This document shows, piece by piece, positions 35,033-44,076 of a DNA stretch of 50,628 nt. Origin of the DNA: Dehalococcoidia bacterium (GTDB lineage Bacteria; Chloroflexota; Dehalococcoidia; Tepidiformales; Tepidiformaceae). Both the position numbers and the translations under genes were made by a program. A model generated the notes under the pieces. That model searched no databases. It was not told the DNA's origin and saw nothing but the letters and a program-made list of their open reading frames with translations. The stretch spans positions 13,635 to 64,262 of the forward strand of contig JAHDWR010000002.1 of the NCBI GenBank assembly GCA_023382755.1, in the 5' to 3' direction. How positions within the stretch are numbered: position 1 is the first letter of the stretch; every line of letters starts with the position of its first letter.

Positions 35033-35863
35033 CTACGCCCGGATGTACTTCTCGCCGTCCCAGGTTATCCACGAGCCGGCGGCATCCGTTGTCTGGCCCC
35101 GCACGTCCAGTTCGGTCCGCAGCAGCTGCAACTCCTCCTCCGTCGGAGGTTCGAGCACCTGCACCTCGTCGGCCACGAGGGGCTTCCATTCGCATTCAGC
35201 CAGGATCTCGTCGACGGTCACCCATGGGACACGCGCCATGAGACGCAGCCGCCTGGGGGCGTAGTCGTACATCGCCCAGGGAGTCACCACGCGCCACGGC
35301 CCGGTGCCTTCGGGAAGCCCGGCCCGCTCGCGCGCTCCCGGCGTGCCGTCGAGGAACCCGGGAGAGGAAATGAAGTCCACCTCGCGCACGAACTTGCGCC
35401 GCTCCTGATCGGTGATCAGGATGGTCCGCCAGCAGCATGCGGCGATGGTATCGGCGCCGCCCGGCCCGCCGAAACGACGGCCCGAGCCACCGTATTCGCC
35501 GAGGAAGGTCGAGTTGATGTTGCCGTGCTGGTCCACCTGGAGGGTGTTGAGCACGCCGTAGTCCATGTACCCGAGTTGCGCGTGGATGCCGGCCGAGTTC
35601 ATCGTGCCCCAGGCCAGCGCGCGGTACACCGCCCGCGATGCCACCATGGTCATCATGGGCTCGAACGGCAACATCGGTTCCGGGGCGATAACTCCGTCCT
35701 CGGTGACGTACTGCGCATCGGGCGCATAGAGTTTCTTGCCGAGGAGCACCGAGTACAGCGGTGTCCCGCCCCCGGCCGCCCAGTAGGTGCGCCCGTTCTC
35801 CACCAGCCGTGCGACCTGGCACATTGCCACTTCGCGGTCCGAAAACGCTTCTGCCCTGGTCAT
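35033..35863 (-). CDS. CoA-transferase family I beta subunit (IpdB/glutaconate-CoA-transferase-like)
   Basis: MTRAEAFSDREVAMCQVARLVENGRTYWAAGGGTPLYSVLL, TEDGVIAPEP, GGSGRRFGGPGGADTIAACC; partner gene overlaps by 4 nt. Confidence 0.85.
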   Translation of the reverse strand: MTRAEAFSDREVAMCQVARLVENGRTYWAAGGGTPLYSVLLGKKLYAPDAQYVTEDGVIAPEPMLPFEPMMTMVASRAVYRALAWGTMNSAGIHAQLGYMDYGVLNTLQVDQHGNINSTFLGEYGGSGRRFGGPGGADTIAACCWRTILITDQERRKFVREVDFISSPGFLDGTPGARERAGLPEGTGPWRVVTPWAMYDYAPRRLRLMARVPWVTVDEILAECEWKPLVADEVQVLEPPTEEELQLLRTELDVRGQTTDAAGSWITWDGEKYIRA

Positions 35864-36861
35864 GCGCTGTATCCCTCTTTCAAGACTTCGTTGGCGCGCA
35901 TCGTGTCGAGCTTGGCCTGCCCGACCTGCTTCTCCAGCATCTCTTCGAACGTCTCGAACGGCCGTACCCACTTGTCGAGGTACGCGCCCACGCCGTTCCC
36001 CATCACCGCCCGGAAGACCTCGAAAACGCCTTCGGGGTCCGAGCCGTAGTAGCCCGGGCAGGTCCCCGGGTAGCTCCCGAAGGGCGACGCCACGACCGCA
36101 TCGACCGCGTAGTAGGGGATGCTGGTGGCTCCCGGGTTCCGCCGGATCTCCTCCGTATCGACGATCTCTTCCGCGGACACGATGACCTTCCGCGAGGCCA
36201 TTGCCGCCTCCACATCGGAGATGCCCGTCCCGAAAATGCGCGCGTTGCCGTAGATGTCCGCCTGGTGGGCGTGGATGATGGCGACATCCGGGTTCAGCGC
36301 CGGCACGATGGTGATCGGGTCGCCCGTGTACGGGTCGTTGATCAGCTTCGCACCGGAGTGGTCGAACCCGGTGGTGCCGCCAAACGACCGCACCGGGAGG
36401 AATGGCACGCCCATGGCCCCGGCCTGCATGCGGAGCGTCATGATCACGTTGCTGTATTCGTAGACCTGCAGCCGGCCTTCCTTGAGGGCCCGCTCGACGG
36501 CCGGGGCAGAGAGGAAGAAGCCGCAGTCTATCTTTGAGGCACAGCCCGCATCGACCAGGAGCGCGACGTCAACGTAGGTGAACTTGCCGGCGATCCACAG
36601 GTCCTTCTTCCCCTGCCGGATGAGCTCGTGGAACACGGCGTTTGGGCCGCGCATCAGGTAGTTGCACTCGTAGGTGAGGTAGTCGCCGTCGGCGACAAAG
36701 CGCTCCACGGCTTCGCGCGCGGTCATCAGGCGCGACTGGAGTGCCCGGTTCTTGTGTTCGCGCACGTAGTGGCGGAAGCCATCCGGGTCGACCGGGTGGT
36801 AGGCGCCACTCCCTTCGCGCAGGATCTCGATGTGGCCGGCCGTGCTGGGTGAAAGTGTCAT
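35860..36861 (-). CDS. CoA-transferase family I alpha subunit (IpdA-like)
   Basis: MTAREAVERFVADGDYLTYECNYLMRGPNAVFHELIRQGKKDLWIAGKFTYVDVALLVDAGCASKIDCGFF; ATGA overlap with the beta gene. Confidence 0.85.
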   Translation of the reverse strand: MTLSPSTAGHIEILREGSGAYHPVDPDGFRHYVREHKNRALQSRLMTAREAVERFVADGDYLTYECNYLMRGPNAVFHELIRQGKKDLWIAGKFTYVDVALLVDAGCASKIDCGFFLSAPAVERALKEGRLQVYEYSNVIMTLRMQAGAMGVPFLPVRSFGGTTGFDHSGAKLINDPYTGDPITIVPALNPDVAIIHAHQADIYGNARIFGTGISDVEAAMASRKVIVSAEEIVDTEEIRRNPGATSIPYYAVDAVVASPFGSYPGTCPGYYGSDPEGVFEVFRAVMGNGVGAYLDKWVRPFETFEEMLEKQVGQAKLDTMRANEVLKEGYSA

Positions 36862-36933
36862 GTCACTCCCCTTCGGGATGTGCCAGCAGCCCGCGCGGGC
36901 GGGCTGCTGGAATCGGGCGGATGGTTCCCGGCT

Positions 36934-38166
36934 TCATCGCACCAGGATGGTGACGCACATGGCGGCCGCATCCGAACCAATGTTGCCGCCACCGTTCTGG
37001 GCCAGGGCCACCTTCGCGCCGGCGACTTGCCGTTCGCCGCTCCGGCCCTGCAGCTGCTCCGTCAGCTCCACGATTTGAGCAATGCCGGTCGCCCCGACGG
37101 GATGGCCCTTGCGGAGGAGCCCGCCGGAGGTGTTCACCGGGAGCGTCCCGCCGAGCCAGGTGGCGCCCGAATCGACGATCGAGGCGCCTTCGCCCTTCCC
37201 GCAGAGACCCAGCGATTCGTAGGCCATCAACTCCGCCGGGGCGGATGCGTCGTGGACTTCCATGACGCTGAGGTCGCGCGGGCCGACGCCGGCTTCGGCA
37301 TACGCCTCGCTGGAGCAAACCTCCACAAGGCCTGCTTCGTCGCCGCCATGGTCCCAGCCTGAGCGCAGGACCATCGAGGCGATGCGCACGGGCGAGGTGA
37401 GCCCCATCTGGGCCGCCTTCCGTTCGCTCACGATGATGGTGGCGGCGGCGCCATCGCCGATGGGCGAACACATGGGCCGGGTGAGCGGCTCGGCGATCAT
37501 CGGCGAATTGAGGACGTCTTCGATGGTGAGCTTCTCGCGGAACTGGGCGCGCGGGTTCAGGCTCCCGTGGAACGAGTTCTTGGCGGCGATCCGGGCGAAG
37601 TGGCGCTCGGTGGTCCCGTAGCGCTTCATGTGGTTCCGGGCAGAGGCGGCGTAGATGTCCATGAACATCGAGCGGTTCTGGCCGGCCCCTTCGGTCGCCT
37701 TGGCCGCGCCGGTTTCCTCGGCGCCCTGCTTCAGCCGCGCCATGATCTCGGCGAGTGCTTCCACGTCCACGGCGCCACTGAAGGCCGCGAAACTCTTCCG
37801 CTTGTCTTCGTCGTAGAGCTTTTCGACGCCGAGCGCGAGCACGACGTCGTACAGGCCGGCGGTGACCATGGCGGCCGCCTGGTGGAGCGCCGTGGAGGCG
37901 CTGGCACAGGCGTTCTCGACATTGATCACGGGGATCCGGCCGATGCCCGCCGAACGCAGGACCACCTGGCCGCGGATGCACTCCTGCCCCGTGACGAGGC
38001 CGGCAGCGGCGTTCCCGACGAACGCCGCTTCGATCTCGCGCTTGTCGATGCCCGCGTCTTTGATCGCGGCTTCGACGGCTTCGGCGCCGATGGACTTGAG
38101 TCCCCGGTCCAGCATCTTGCCGAAGCGGGTCATGCCCACTCCTGCGACGACGGCGTTCATTTTCAC
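36934..38166 (-). CDS. Thiolase family protein (acetyl-CoA acetyltransferase / SCP2-type)
   Basis: VINVENACASASTALHQAAAMV active-site Cys, NTSGGLLRKGHPVGATGIAQIVELTEQLQGRSG. Confidence 0.92.
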   Translation of the reverse strand: MKMNAVVAGVGMTRFGKMLDRGLKSIGAEAVEAAIKDAGIDKREIEAAFVGNAAAGLVTGQECIRGQVVLRSAGIGRIPVINVENACASASTALHQAAAMVTAGLYDVVLALGVEKLYDEDKRKSFAAFSGAVDVEALAEIMARLKQGAEETGAAKATEGAGQNRSMFMDIYAASARNHMKRYGTTERHFARIAAKNSFHGSLNPRAQFREKLTIEDVLNSPMIAEPLTRPMCSPIGDGAAATIIVSERKAAQMGLTSPVRIASMVLRSGWDHGGDEAGLVEVCSSEAYAEAGVGPRDLSVMEVHDASAPAELMAYESLGLCGKGEGASIVDSGATWLGGTLPVNTSGGLLRKGHPVGATGIAQIVELTEQLQGRSGERQVAGAKVALAQNGGGNIGSDAAAMCVTILVR

Positions 38167-38184
38167 GTTGTAGTCTCCCGCGGT

Positions 38185-38973
38185 TTAGATAAGACCGTTT
38201 CCCTTGATGGCAAGGGCGTTCTTCAGGTAGTCCAGCTCCATTTCGCGCCAGGGTGTCGGCGCGGGGCTCTGGATCAGGTGGTCGGCTTCGAGTTCCGCTA
38301 CCACCTCGGGGCTGCGGGGGAAGGGGTTCCCGTAGCCGTTCATGTGGTAGAGGCTCTCGAACGGCAGGCGAGGCCGCTGTCCGCCGGCCTCGGGGCTCTC
38401 GGCAGGGTATCCCACCGTTTGCAGGATGAGAATCCGGGCGCTTTCAGGCAGCCCCAGGTTCTGGTGCATCTTCGCCGTGTTCCCGCCGCCCAGCAGGCAG
38501 GTGCCCAGGCCCTGCTCGAACGCCATCAGGGTCGCCTGGGCGATGCCCTGACCGCAGTCCATCTCGTTCAAGCCCGGGGCCTTGAGGCGTTCGCGAATCC
38601 CATCGAAGAACGGGATCAGCTGGCGTTCGAGCGCGGCTTCCTTGCCTTCTCCAAACCCGAGCGCTCCCGCCTTGAGCAGCTCGCGCAGGCGGTCCGATTG
38701 CTCATCCACCGCCGCCGTCTCGACGTACCAGACAATGACGACCGGCGCCATCCGTATCTGGAAGCCGGCCACCGGCGCCGTGATGGCGTCGATCACCTCT
38801 TGCGGGGCGCTGTCCTTGAACACCACCACCGCTCGCAACGATTGGACATTGCCCCAGTGCGAAGCGATGCGCGCCGCCTCCAGCATCCGCTGGATCTTCT
38901 CCGGTTCAACCGGTTTGTGGGGCAGCATGAATCGGATGGAGCGACGCCGGCCGATGACCTCTCGAAGTTCCAC
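38185..38973 (-). CDS. Nitroreductase family protein
   Basis: MELREVIGRRRSIRFMLPHKPVEPEKIQRMLEAARIASHWGNVQSLRAVVVF, CGQGIAQATLMAFEQGLGTCLLGG. Confidence 0.9.
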   Translation of the reverse strand: MELREVIGRRRSIRFMLPHKPVEPEKIQRMLEAARIASHWGNVQSLRAVVVFKDSAPQEVIDAITAPVAGFQIRMAPVVIVWYVETAAVDEQSDRLRELLKAGALGFGEGKEAALERQLIPFFDGIRERLKAPGLNEMDCGQGIAQATLMAFEQGLGTCLLGGGNTAKMHQNLGLPESARILILQTVGYPAESPEAGGQRPRLPFESLYHMNGYGNPFPRSPEVVAELEADHLIQSPAPTPWREMELDYLKNALAIKGNGLI

Positions 38974-38994
38974 CGGGTCCTCCTCCAGTTGGGG

Positions 38995-40197
38995 CTAGAG
39001 CTTGGCCGCGCCGACCAGGCTCAGGAGGTCGTTACACCCATCCTCGATCATCGATGCGCGGGCATCGCGCATGATCTTCTCGATCGGGAAGTCCCTGGTG
39101 AGACCGTTCCCGCCGAAGATCTGCAACGCCTGGCTCGCAACCTCGAAGGCCGTCGTCGTGCCGAATACCTTCGAGGCAATCGAATACTGCAGGAGCGGCG
39201 GGTTCGTGGCGTTGTAATAGACCACCCGGCGGGCGAGCGAACGGGCCGCCTCTACCTGCATGAACATTTTGAAGATGCGCGCCTTCACGCTCTGGTGCTC
39301 GATGATCGGGACGCCGCCCTGGACGCGCGTCTTCGCGTAGTCGAGCGCGAGCTCGTAGGCGGCTCTGGCCGTGCCGACGAAGATCGTCCCCATGCTGGCG
39401 TTGGCCCCGGTGAGGATCTGCTGGACGACCGCGGAGTAGTTCTCCTTGCCGATAACCATGTACTCGGCGGGGATGCGCACGTCGTCGAAGAAGATCTCCC
39501 CCTGGTTGAGCGCACGCTGGCCGAGCTTGTTGGTCGGTTTCCCGCGCGAAACACCCGGCAGGTCGAGCGGCACAACCGCCACGCCGCCGCCGCTGAAGCC
39601 CTGGTCTCCGTCGATCGTGCAGAACAGCGCTGCCACCGTGGCGATGGTCCCGTTCGAGACCCAGGCTGACTTCTGGCCGCGGATGACGTAGTCGTCGCCA
39701 TCGCGAGTCGCGATGCAGTTGGCCCGAATGTCCGGGTTCTTGAAGTGGGGCTCGGTCACCGTCAGGCTGTCGCTGCCGTGGTCCGGCTCGGTCACGGCCC
39801 AGCAGCCGATTTCATCCGCTCCGCCGCGGACGTACCGGTCGATGAGGGCCGGGCGCCCCGACATCATCGCGAACGTTTTGTGGAAGTTCGCCACACCGAG
39901 GCTGATGGCGAGTCCCGAGTCGCCCCAGCCCATTTCCTCGCTGATGAGCGTCCGGATCTGCGTCCGCTCCAGGGGCGAGAGTTCCATCGTGGCCGTTTCC
40001 AGGTCGTTCAGGCCGACCTGGCGGTGTTTCTTGAAGACATCCCAGAGGATGGAGTTCGCGGCGATCACGTCCTGCGGGTCCGCGAGCCTGTCCAGCTGTA
40101 TGCCGGCCGGCCGCATCACCTCTTCGGCGAAACGGTGGGCGGTGTCGCGGATGTCGCGGGCCTGTTCTGAAAGTCCAACTTCGATATCGGTGAGCAC
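38995..40197 (-). CDS. Acyl-CoA dehydrogenase family protein, GTG start
   Basis: CWAVTEPDHGSDSLTVTEPHFKNP, GDDYVIRGQKSAWVSNG, QALQIFGGNGLTRDFPIEKIMRDARASMIEDG. Confidence 0.92.
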   Translation of the reverse strand: MLTDIEVGLSEQARDIRDTAHRFAEEVMRPAGIQLDRLADPQDVIAANSILWDVFKKHRQVGLNDLETATMELSPLERTQIRTLISEEMGWGDSGLAISLGVANFHKTFAMMSGRPALIDRYVRGGADEIGCWAVTEPDHGSDSLTVTEPHFKNPDIRANCIATRDGDDYVIRGQKSAWVSNGTIATVAALFCTIDGDQGFSGGGVAVVPLDLPGVSRGKPTNKLGQRALNQGEIFFDDVRIPAEYMVIGKENYSAVVQQILTGANASMGTIFVGTARAAYELALDYAKTRVQGGVPIIEHQSVKARIFKMFMQVEAARSLARRVVYYNATNPPLLQYSIASKVFGTTTAFEVASQALQIFGGNGLTRDFPIEKIMRDARASMIEDGCNDLLSLVGAAKL

Positions 40198-40256
40198 TGG
40201 GTACGGCCCCCTGGCAACTATTGAGCGCACCCTAGGCGAGGCAGTTCCTGAATCTA

Positions 40257-40272
40257 TATGACCGCGATCATG
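40257..40272. promoter_or_regulatory. Weak CRP/FNR-like palindrome TATGA-CCGCGA-TCATG upstream of the second molybdoenzyme operon
   Basis: ATGA-N6-TCAT inverted repeat in the 40198-40355 intergenic region. Confidence 0.25.
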
Positions 40273-40355
40273 ACGAGTGCCGGGGGGCTCCCCATACCTT
40301 CGCCAAAGCGCGCTGGCATCCGGCCGGCAGCCGCATACGGAGAAGGAGTCACACC

Positions 40356-40508
40356 ATGTTCGCGCCATCGATCAACGTCGACCTCGAAAAGCTTCAGCAG
40401 TCTTCCGAAGAGAAGCCCGCTCCGCGCAAGACCGCGAGCAGGGGGCGTGCCGCCGCCGGCCGCAAGGCCGCTGCAGCCAAGTCCGAGTCCGAAAAGAAGG
40501 AAGCTTAG
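40356..40508 (+). CDS. 50-aa basic Ala/Lys-rich small protein preceding the alpha subunit (not in the supplied ORF track)
   Basis: Manual translation MFAPSINVDLEKLQQSSEEKPAPRKTASRGRAAAGRKAAAAKSESEKKEA*; good ribosome-binding site (AGAAGGAG) 8 nt upstream. Confidence 0.55.
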   Translation: MFAPSINVDLEKLQQSSEEKPAPRKTASRGRAAAGRKAAAAKSESEKKEA

Positions 40509-40525
40509 GCCCAGGAGGCCCCCGC

Positions 40526-43405
40526 ATGGCCACCGTTGCTGCACCACCCGCGCCGCTCAAGCGTCTGGCGCCACTCGATGCCGGCGCCAGGCTCGACGAT
40601 CTGCTCTCCCGCCCCTACGAGTACCGCTCGTGGGAAGATGTCTACCGCGACCAGTGGACCTGGGACAGCGTCGTCAAGGTCACCCATACGCGCGTCAACT
40701 GCATCTCCGCGTGCTCAATCGATGCCTACGTCAAGGATGGCATCGTTTGGCGCGAGGAGCAGAACGCGACCTACGAAAAGTCGTTCGCCGATGTCCCGGA
40801 CTTCAATCCGCGCGGCTGCCCCATGGGCTGCGTCTACAGTTCGGTGATGTACGACCCGACCCGCATCAAGTACCCCATGAAACGGGCAGGCGAACGCGGC
40901 GAGGGCAAGTGGGAGCGCATCACCTGGGACCAGGCGCTCACCGAAATCGCTGACAAGCTCATCGATGTCGTGGAGACCGACGGCCCCGAGTGCGTCATCT
41001 ATGACAACGGCACCACCAACCTGGACTTCGGCATCGGCTCCCCGATGGAGGGACACCTCTTCACCGCGGGTGTTGGCAGCACCACCATCGACTCCTACGC
41101 AGGCGTCGGTGACCTCCCGGTCGGCCTCATCCAGACGTGGGGCCTCTACATGTCCGAGGGTACCGCCGACGACTGGTTCCTTTCGGACTACATCCTGATC
41201 TGGATCGGCAATCCTTCCTACACCAAAGTCCCCGAAGCCCACTTCATGTGGGAAGCGCGGTACCGCGGCGCCAAGATTGTTAGCATCGCCCCGGACTACA
41301 ACGCCTCGACCGTGCACGCCGACCGCTGGCTCAACGTGCGCTTCGGCACCGATGCCGCCCTGGCGCTCGGCATGGTCAACACGGTCCTCTCCGAGAACCT
41401 CTTCGACGAGGCCTACATCAAGGAACAGACCGACCTTCCCTTCCTCGTCCGCGAGGACACGGGACAGTACCTTCGCGAATCGGATGTCTACGAAGACGGG
41501 AACGATGGCGTGTTCTTCGTGTGGAACACGGTCACCGGGCGCAAAGAGAGCCCAACCGGTTCCTGGGGATCGACCTATTCGACGATCGCTCTCGACGAAG
41601 ACCTGGACCCCGCTCTCGAGGGATCCCATCGCGTGCGCCTGGCCAACGGTAAGCGCGTCACCGTCCGCCCCGTCTTCGAACTGCTGAAGAAACGCGCCGC
41701 CGAGTACACGCCGGAAAAGGTGGAGGAGATCACCGGAGTCGCCGCGAACAACATTCGCGTGGTCGCCCGGGAGTTCGCCGCCGCCAAGCACGCGATGATT
41801 TACTCGTCGTGGGGCGCCTGCAAGCATTACCACTCCGACCTGTTCCAGCGCGGCATGGCCTACCTGTGCGCCCTCACGGGCAACTCCGGTGGCAAGCCCG
41901 GCACCGGGATTAAGGTCTCGACCTGGTGGCCACCCCCAAACGGTGCGCTCACTGGCGGCGGCCTCGGCGGTCCTTCGGTTCGCCTCAACACCAATCCGAT
42001 CCCGGAACTCCCGGTCGACCGGGTGGGGGTGCAGGAGCTCTCGAAGGTCACGTTCCAGGCGGGCCGGATGGGCAACGCCGCGCCCCTCATCCCGTGGCTC
42101 TACGCCCACGACAAGAAGTGGGCCGAGATGGCGAGCAAGCAGGAGTACAACGATCCATCGTTGCCCCGCCCTGCGCGCGAGTACATCGACGAGGCGCTCG
42201 CCGCCGGCTGGCAACCAGTCCCGCCGTACCCGAAGCGGCCACGCTTCCTGTATTACTCGGGACCCAACCCGCTCCGCCGGTGGCCCAATCCCAAGCTCAT
42301 CCGCGACAGCCTCTGGGCGAGCCTCGACACGATTGTCACGCTCGACTTCCGGATGTCGACCTCCGGGCTCTACTCGGACTACATCCTGCCTGGCTGCGGG
42401 TACTACGAAAAGCCCGGCATCAAGTACACAAGCACCTATGTGCCCTACGTCGTTGTCGGCGACCGCGCGGTTCCGCCGCTCTACGAGTCGAAGCACGAGT
42501 GGGACGTCGCACTCCTTCTGGCGGAAAAGATCCAGGAACGTGCGGTTGCCCGGGGCATTCAGCCCTATGCCGATAACCGCGGCATGCAGCACAACCTGGC
42601 CAGCCTGTACGACGACATGAGCGCCGACGGCACCTACACCCCTGACGCCGCCGGCGAGGAGCGGGCACTGGACTTCATCCTCCAGTACTCGCACATCACC
42701 CGGAATAGCGGTCTGGGCGAGGGCGCCTGGGCGAAGGCCGCCGAGAAGGGCATGGTCAAAATCAAGGCCGTCCAGCCCTCGGCGCTCGCCGTCGGGTTCA
42801 ACTCCGTCTACACCGACTACACGGAAGACCGCCCGATGTACTCCTGCGGGTGGTTCGTCGAGCGCAAGAATCCCTGGCCAACCCTCACGGGGCGCCAGCA
42901 GTTCTACATCGACCACCAGTGGTTCCTCGATGCCGGCGAAGAGCTCCTGGTCCACAAGGAACCAGTCGCGGCAGGCGGAAAGTATCCACTCCGGATGACC
43001 GGTGGGCACACCCGCTGGAGCATGCACAGCATTTGGCGGGCCAGCGAAGAGCTCAACCGCCTGCAGCGCGGCGAGCCGGTCGCCTACATCTCGGTCGACG
43101 ATGCCCGCACGCGCGGCATCAACGACCACGACTACATCCGCGTGCACAACGATGTGGGCACGTTCCAGCTCCGGGCGAAGGTCTCTCCGTCCGTCCAGCC
43201 GGGTACGGTCATCGTCTACCACGCCTGGGAGGGCTACCAGTTCAAGGACTGGGCAACCCAGAACGACGTGACGGCCAGCCCGATCAAACCGACGAACCTC
43301 GTCGGTAACTACGGCCAGCTCCACTACCGCATGGCCTCGTACACCATGAACCACGTCCCGAAGGAAGTGGCCGTCGATATCGAACGGGTGGAGGCGATTT
43401 CATGA
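40526..43405 (+). CDS. DMSO reductase type II molybdopterin alpha subunit (ethylbenzene/steroid-C25-dehydrogenase-like), no Tat motif seen
   Basis: VTHTRVNCISACSIDAYVKDGIVWREEQ...DFNPRGCPMGCVYSSVMYDPTRIKYPMKRAGERGEGKWERITWDQAL; MTGGHTRWSMHSIWR; start MATVAAPP after CCAGGAGG. Confidence 0.9.
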   Translation: MATVAAPPAPLKRLAPLDAGARLDDLLSRPYEYRSWEDVYRDQWTWDSVVKVTHTRVNCISACSIDAYVKDGIVWREEQNATYEKSFADVPDFNPRGCPMGCVYSSVMYDPTRIKYPMKRAGERGEGKWERITWDQALTEIADKLIDVVETDGPECVIYDNGTTNLDFGIGSPMEGHLFTAGVGSTTIDSYAGVGDLPVGLIQTWGLYMSEGTADDWFLSDYILIWIGNPSYTKVPEAHFMWEARYRGAKIVSIAPDYNASTVHADRWLNVRFGTDAALALGMVNTVLSENLFDEAYIKEQTDLPFLVREDTGQYLRESDVYEDGNDGVFFVWNTVTGRKESPTGSWGSTYSTIALDEDLDPALEGSHRVRLANGKRVTVRPVFELLKKRAAEYTPEKVEEITGVAANNIRVVAREFAAAKHAMIYSSWGACKHYHSDLFQRGMAYLCALTGNSGGKPGTGIKVSTWWPPPNGALTGGGLGGPSVRLNTNPIPELPVDRVGVQELSKVTFQAGRMGNAAPLIPWLYAHDKKWAEMASKQEYNDPSLPRPAREYIDEALAAGWQPVPPYPKRPRFLYYSGPNPLRRWPNPKLIRDSLWASLDTIVTLDFRMSTSGLYSDYILPGCGYYEKPGIKYTSTYVPYVVVGDRAVPPLYESKHEWDVALLLAEKIQERAVARGIQPYADNRGMQHNLASLYDDMSADGTYTPDAAGEERALDFILQYSHITRNSGLGEGAWAKAAEKGMVKIKAVQPSALAVGFNSVYTDYTEDRPMYSCGWFVERKNPWPTLTGRQQFYIDHQWFLDAGEELLVHKEPVAAGGKYPLRMTGGHTRWSMHSIWRASEELNRLQRGEPVAYISVDDARTRGINDHDYIRVHNDVGTFQLRAKVSPSVQPGTVIVYHAWEGYQFKDWATQNDVTASPIKPTNLVGNYGQLHYRMASYTMNHVPKEVAVDIERVEAIS

Positions 43406-44064
43406 CCGCCGGGACTCTGACTTCGGTCACTGCATCGAGGTTGGCTGAGGCTGGACCCCAGCTCCTCGCTCCTGCGGGTGCGCCATGGAAGAGCGTCAGC
43501 GAGACAATCGTCTCGCTGGCGCCCACTCCGCTCGATGCGCAGCCATCCGCCTACGTGCGGGCATCGTGGGCCGACCGGGCCCACGGGACGCTGGCAAGCG
43601 CCGGCCTTTCGGCCGTCGTGGCGGGCGATGCACTCTACCTCCGGCTTCGCTGGGCCGCGGCAGAGCCGCGCCTGGCAATTACCGATAACGACACCTATGC
43701 CGACGCGTGCGCCGTGCTGTTCCCGCTCAACGGGAAGGCCGCCGAGCTCAGCACCATGGGCGACGAGCGGAGCCCGGTGCAGGCCTGGCACTGGCGTGCC
43801 GGCACCGCTCTTCCCTTCGTCATCACCGCAACGGGCCTGGGGACGGTCACCCGTCTCCCGGATCACCCGGTGAGTGTGGGCGCCGCATGGGAGAACGGTT
43901 CCTGGTCGGTCATCTTCCGGCGCAGCCTCCAGGAGGCGGGCGTGCCGCTTTCTGCTGGCGGCAGCATCCCGCTCGGCATCGCCGTGTGGAGCGGGGCGAA
44001 CAACGAGCGGGCGGGGCTGAAGGCGCATACGCCGGCCTGGCTCACGCTCAACCTCCCGAAGTAA
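43402..44064 (+). CDS. Haem-b-binding gamma subunit (EB_dh domain), no signal peptide or TM anchor seen
   Basis: LSTMGDERSPVQAWHWRAG and IAVWSGANNERAGLKAHTPAWLTLNL; ATGA overlap with alpha. Confidence 0.85.
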   Translation: MTAGTLTSVTASRLAEAGPQLLAPAGAPWKSVSETIVSLAPTPLDAQPSAYVRASWADRAHGTLASAGLSAVVAGDALYLRLRWAAAEPRLAITDNDTYADACAVLFPLNGKAAELSTMGDERSPVQAWHWRAGTALPFVITATGLGTVTRLPDHPVSVGAAWENGSWSVIFRRSLQEAGVPLSAGGSIPLGIAVWSGANNERAGLKAHTPAWLTLNLPK

Positions 44065-44076
44065 GGACTGGACATC

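Noticed and set aside
40715-43354. 879-aa minus-strand ORF
   Set aside because: Antisense of the molybdopterin alpha gene; no domain motif; same GC artefact.
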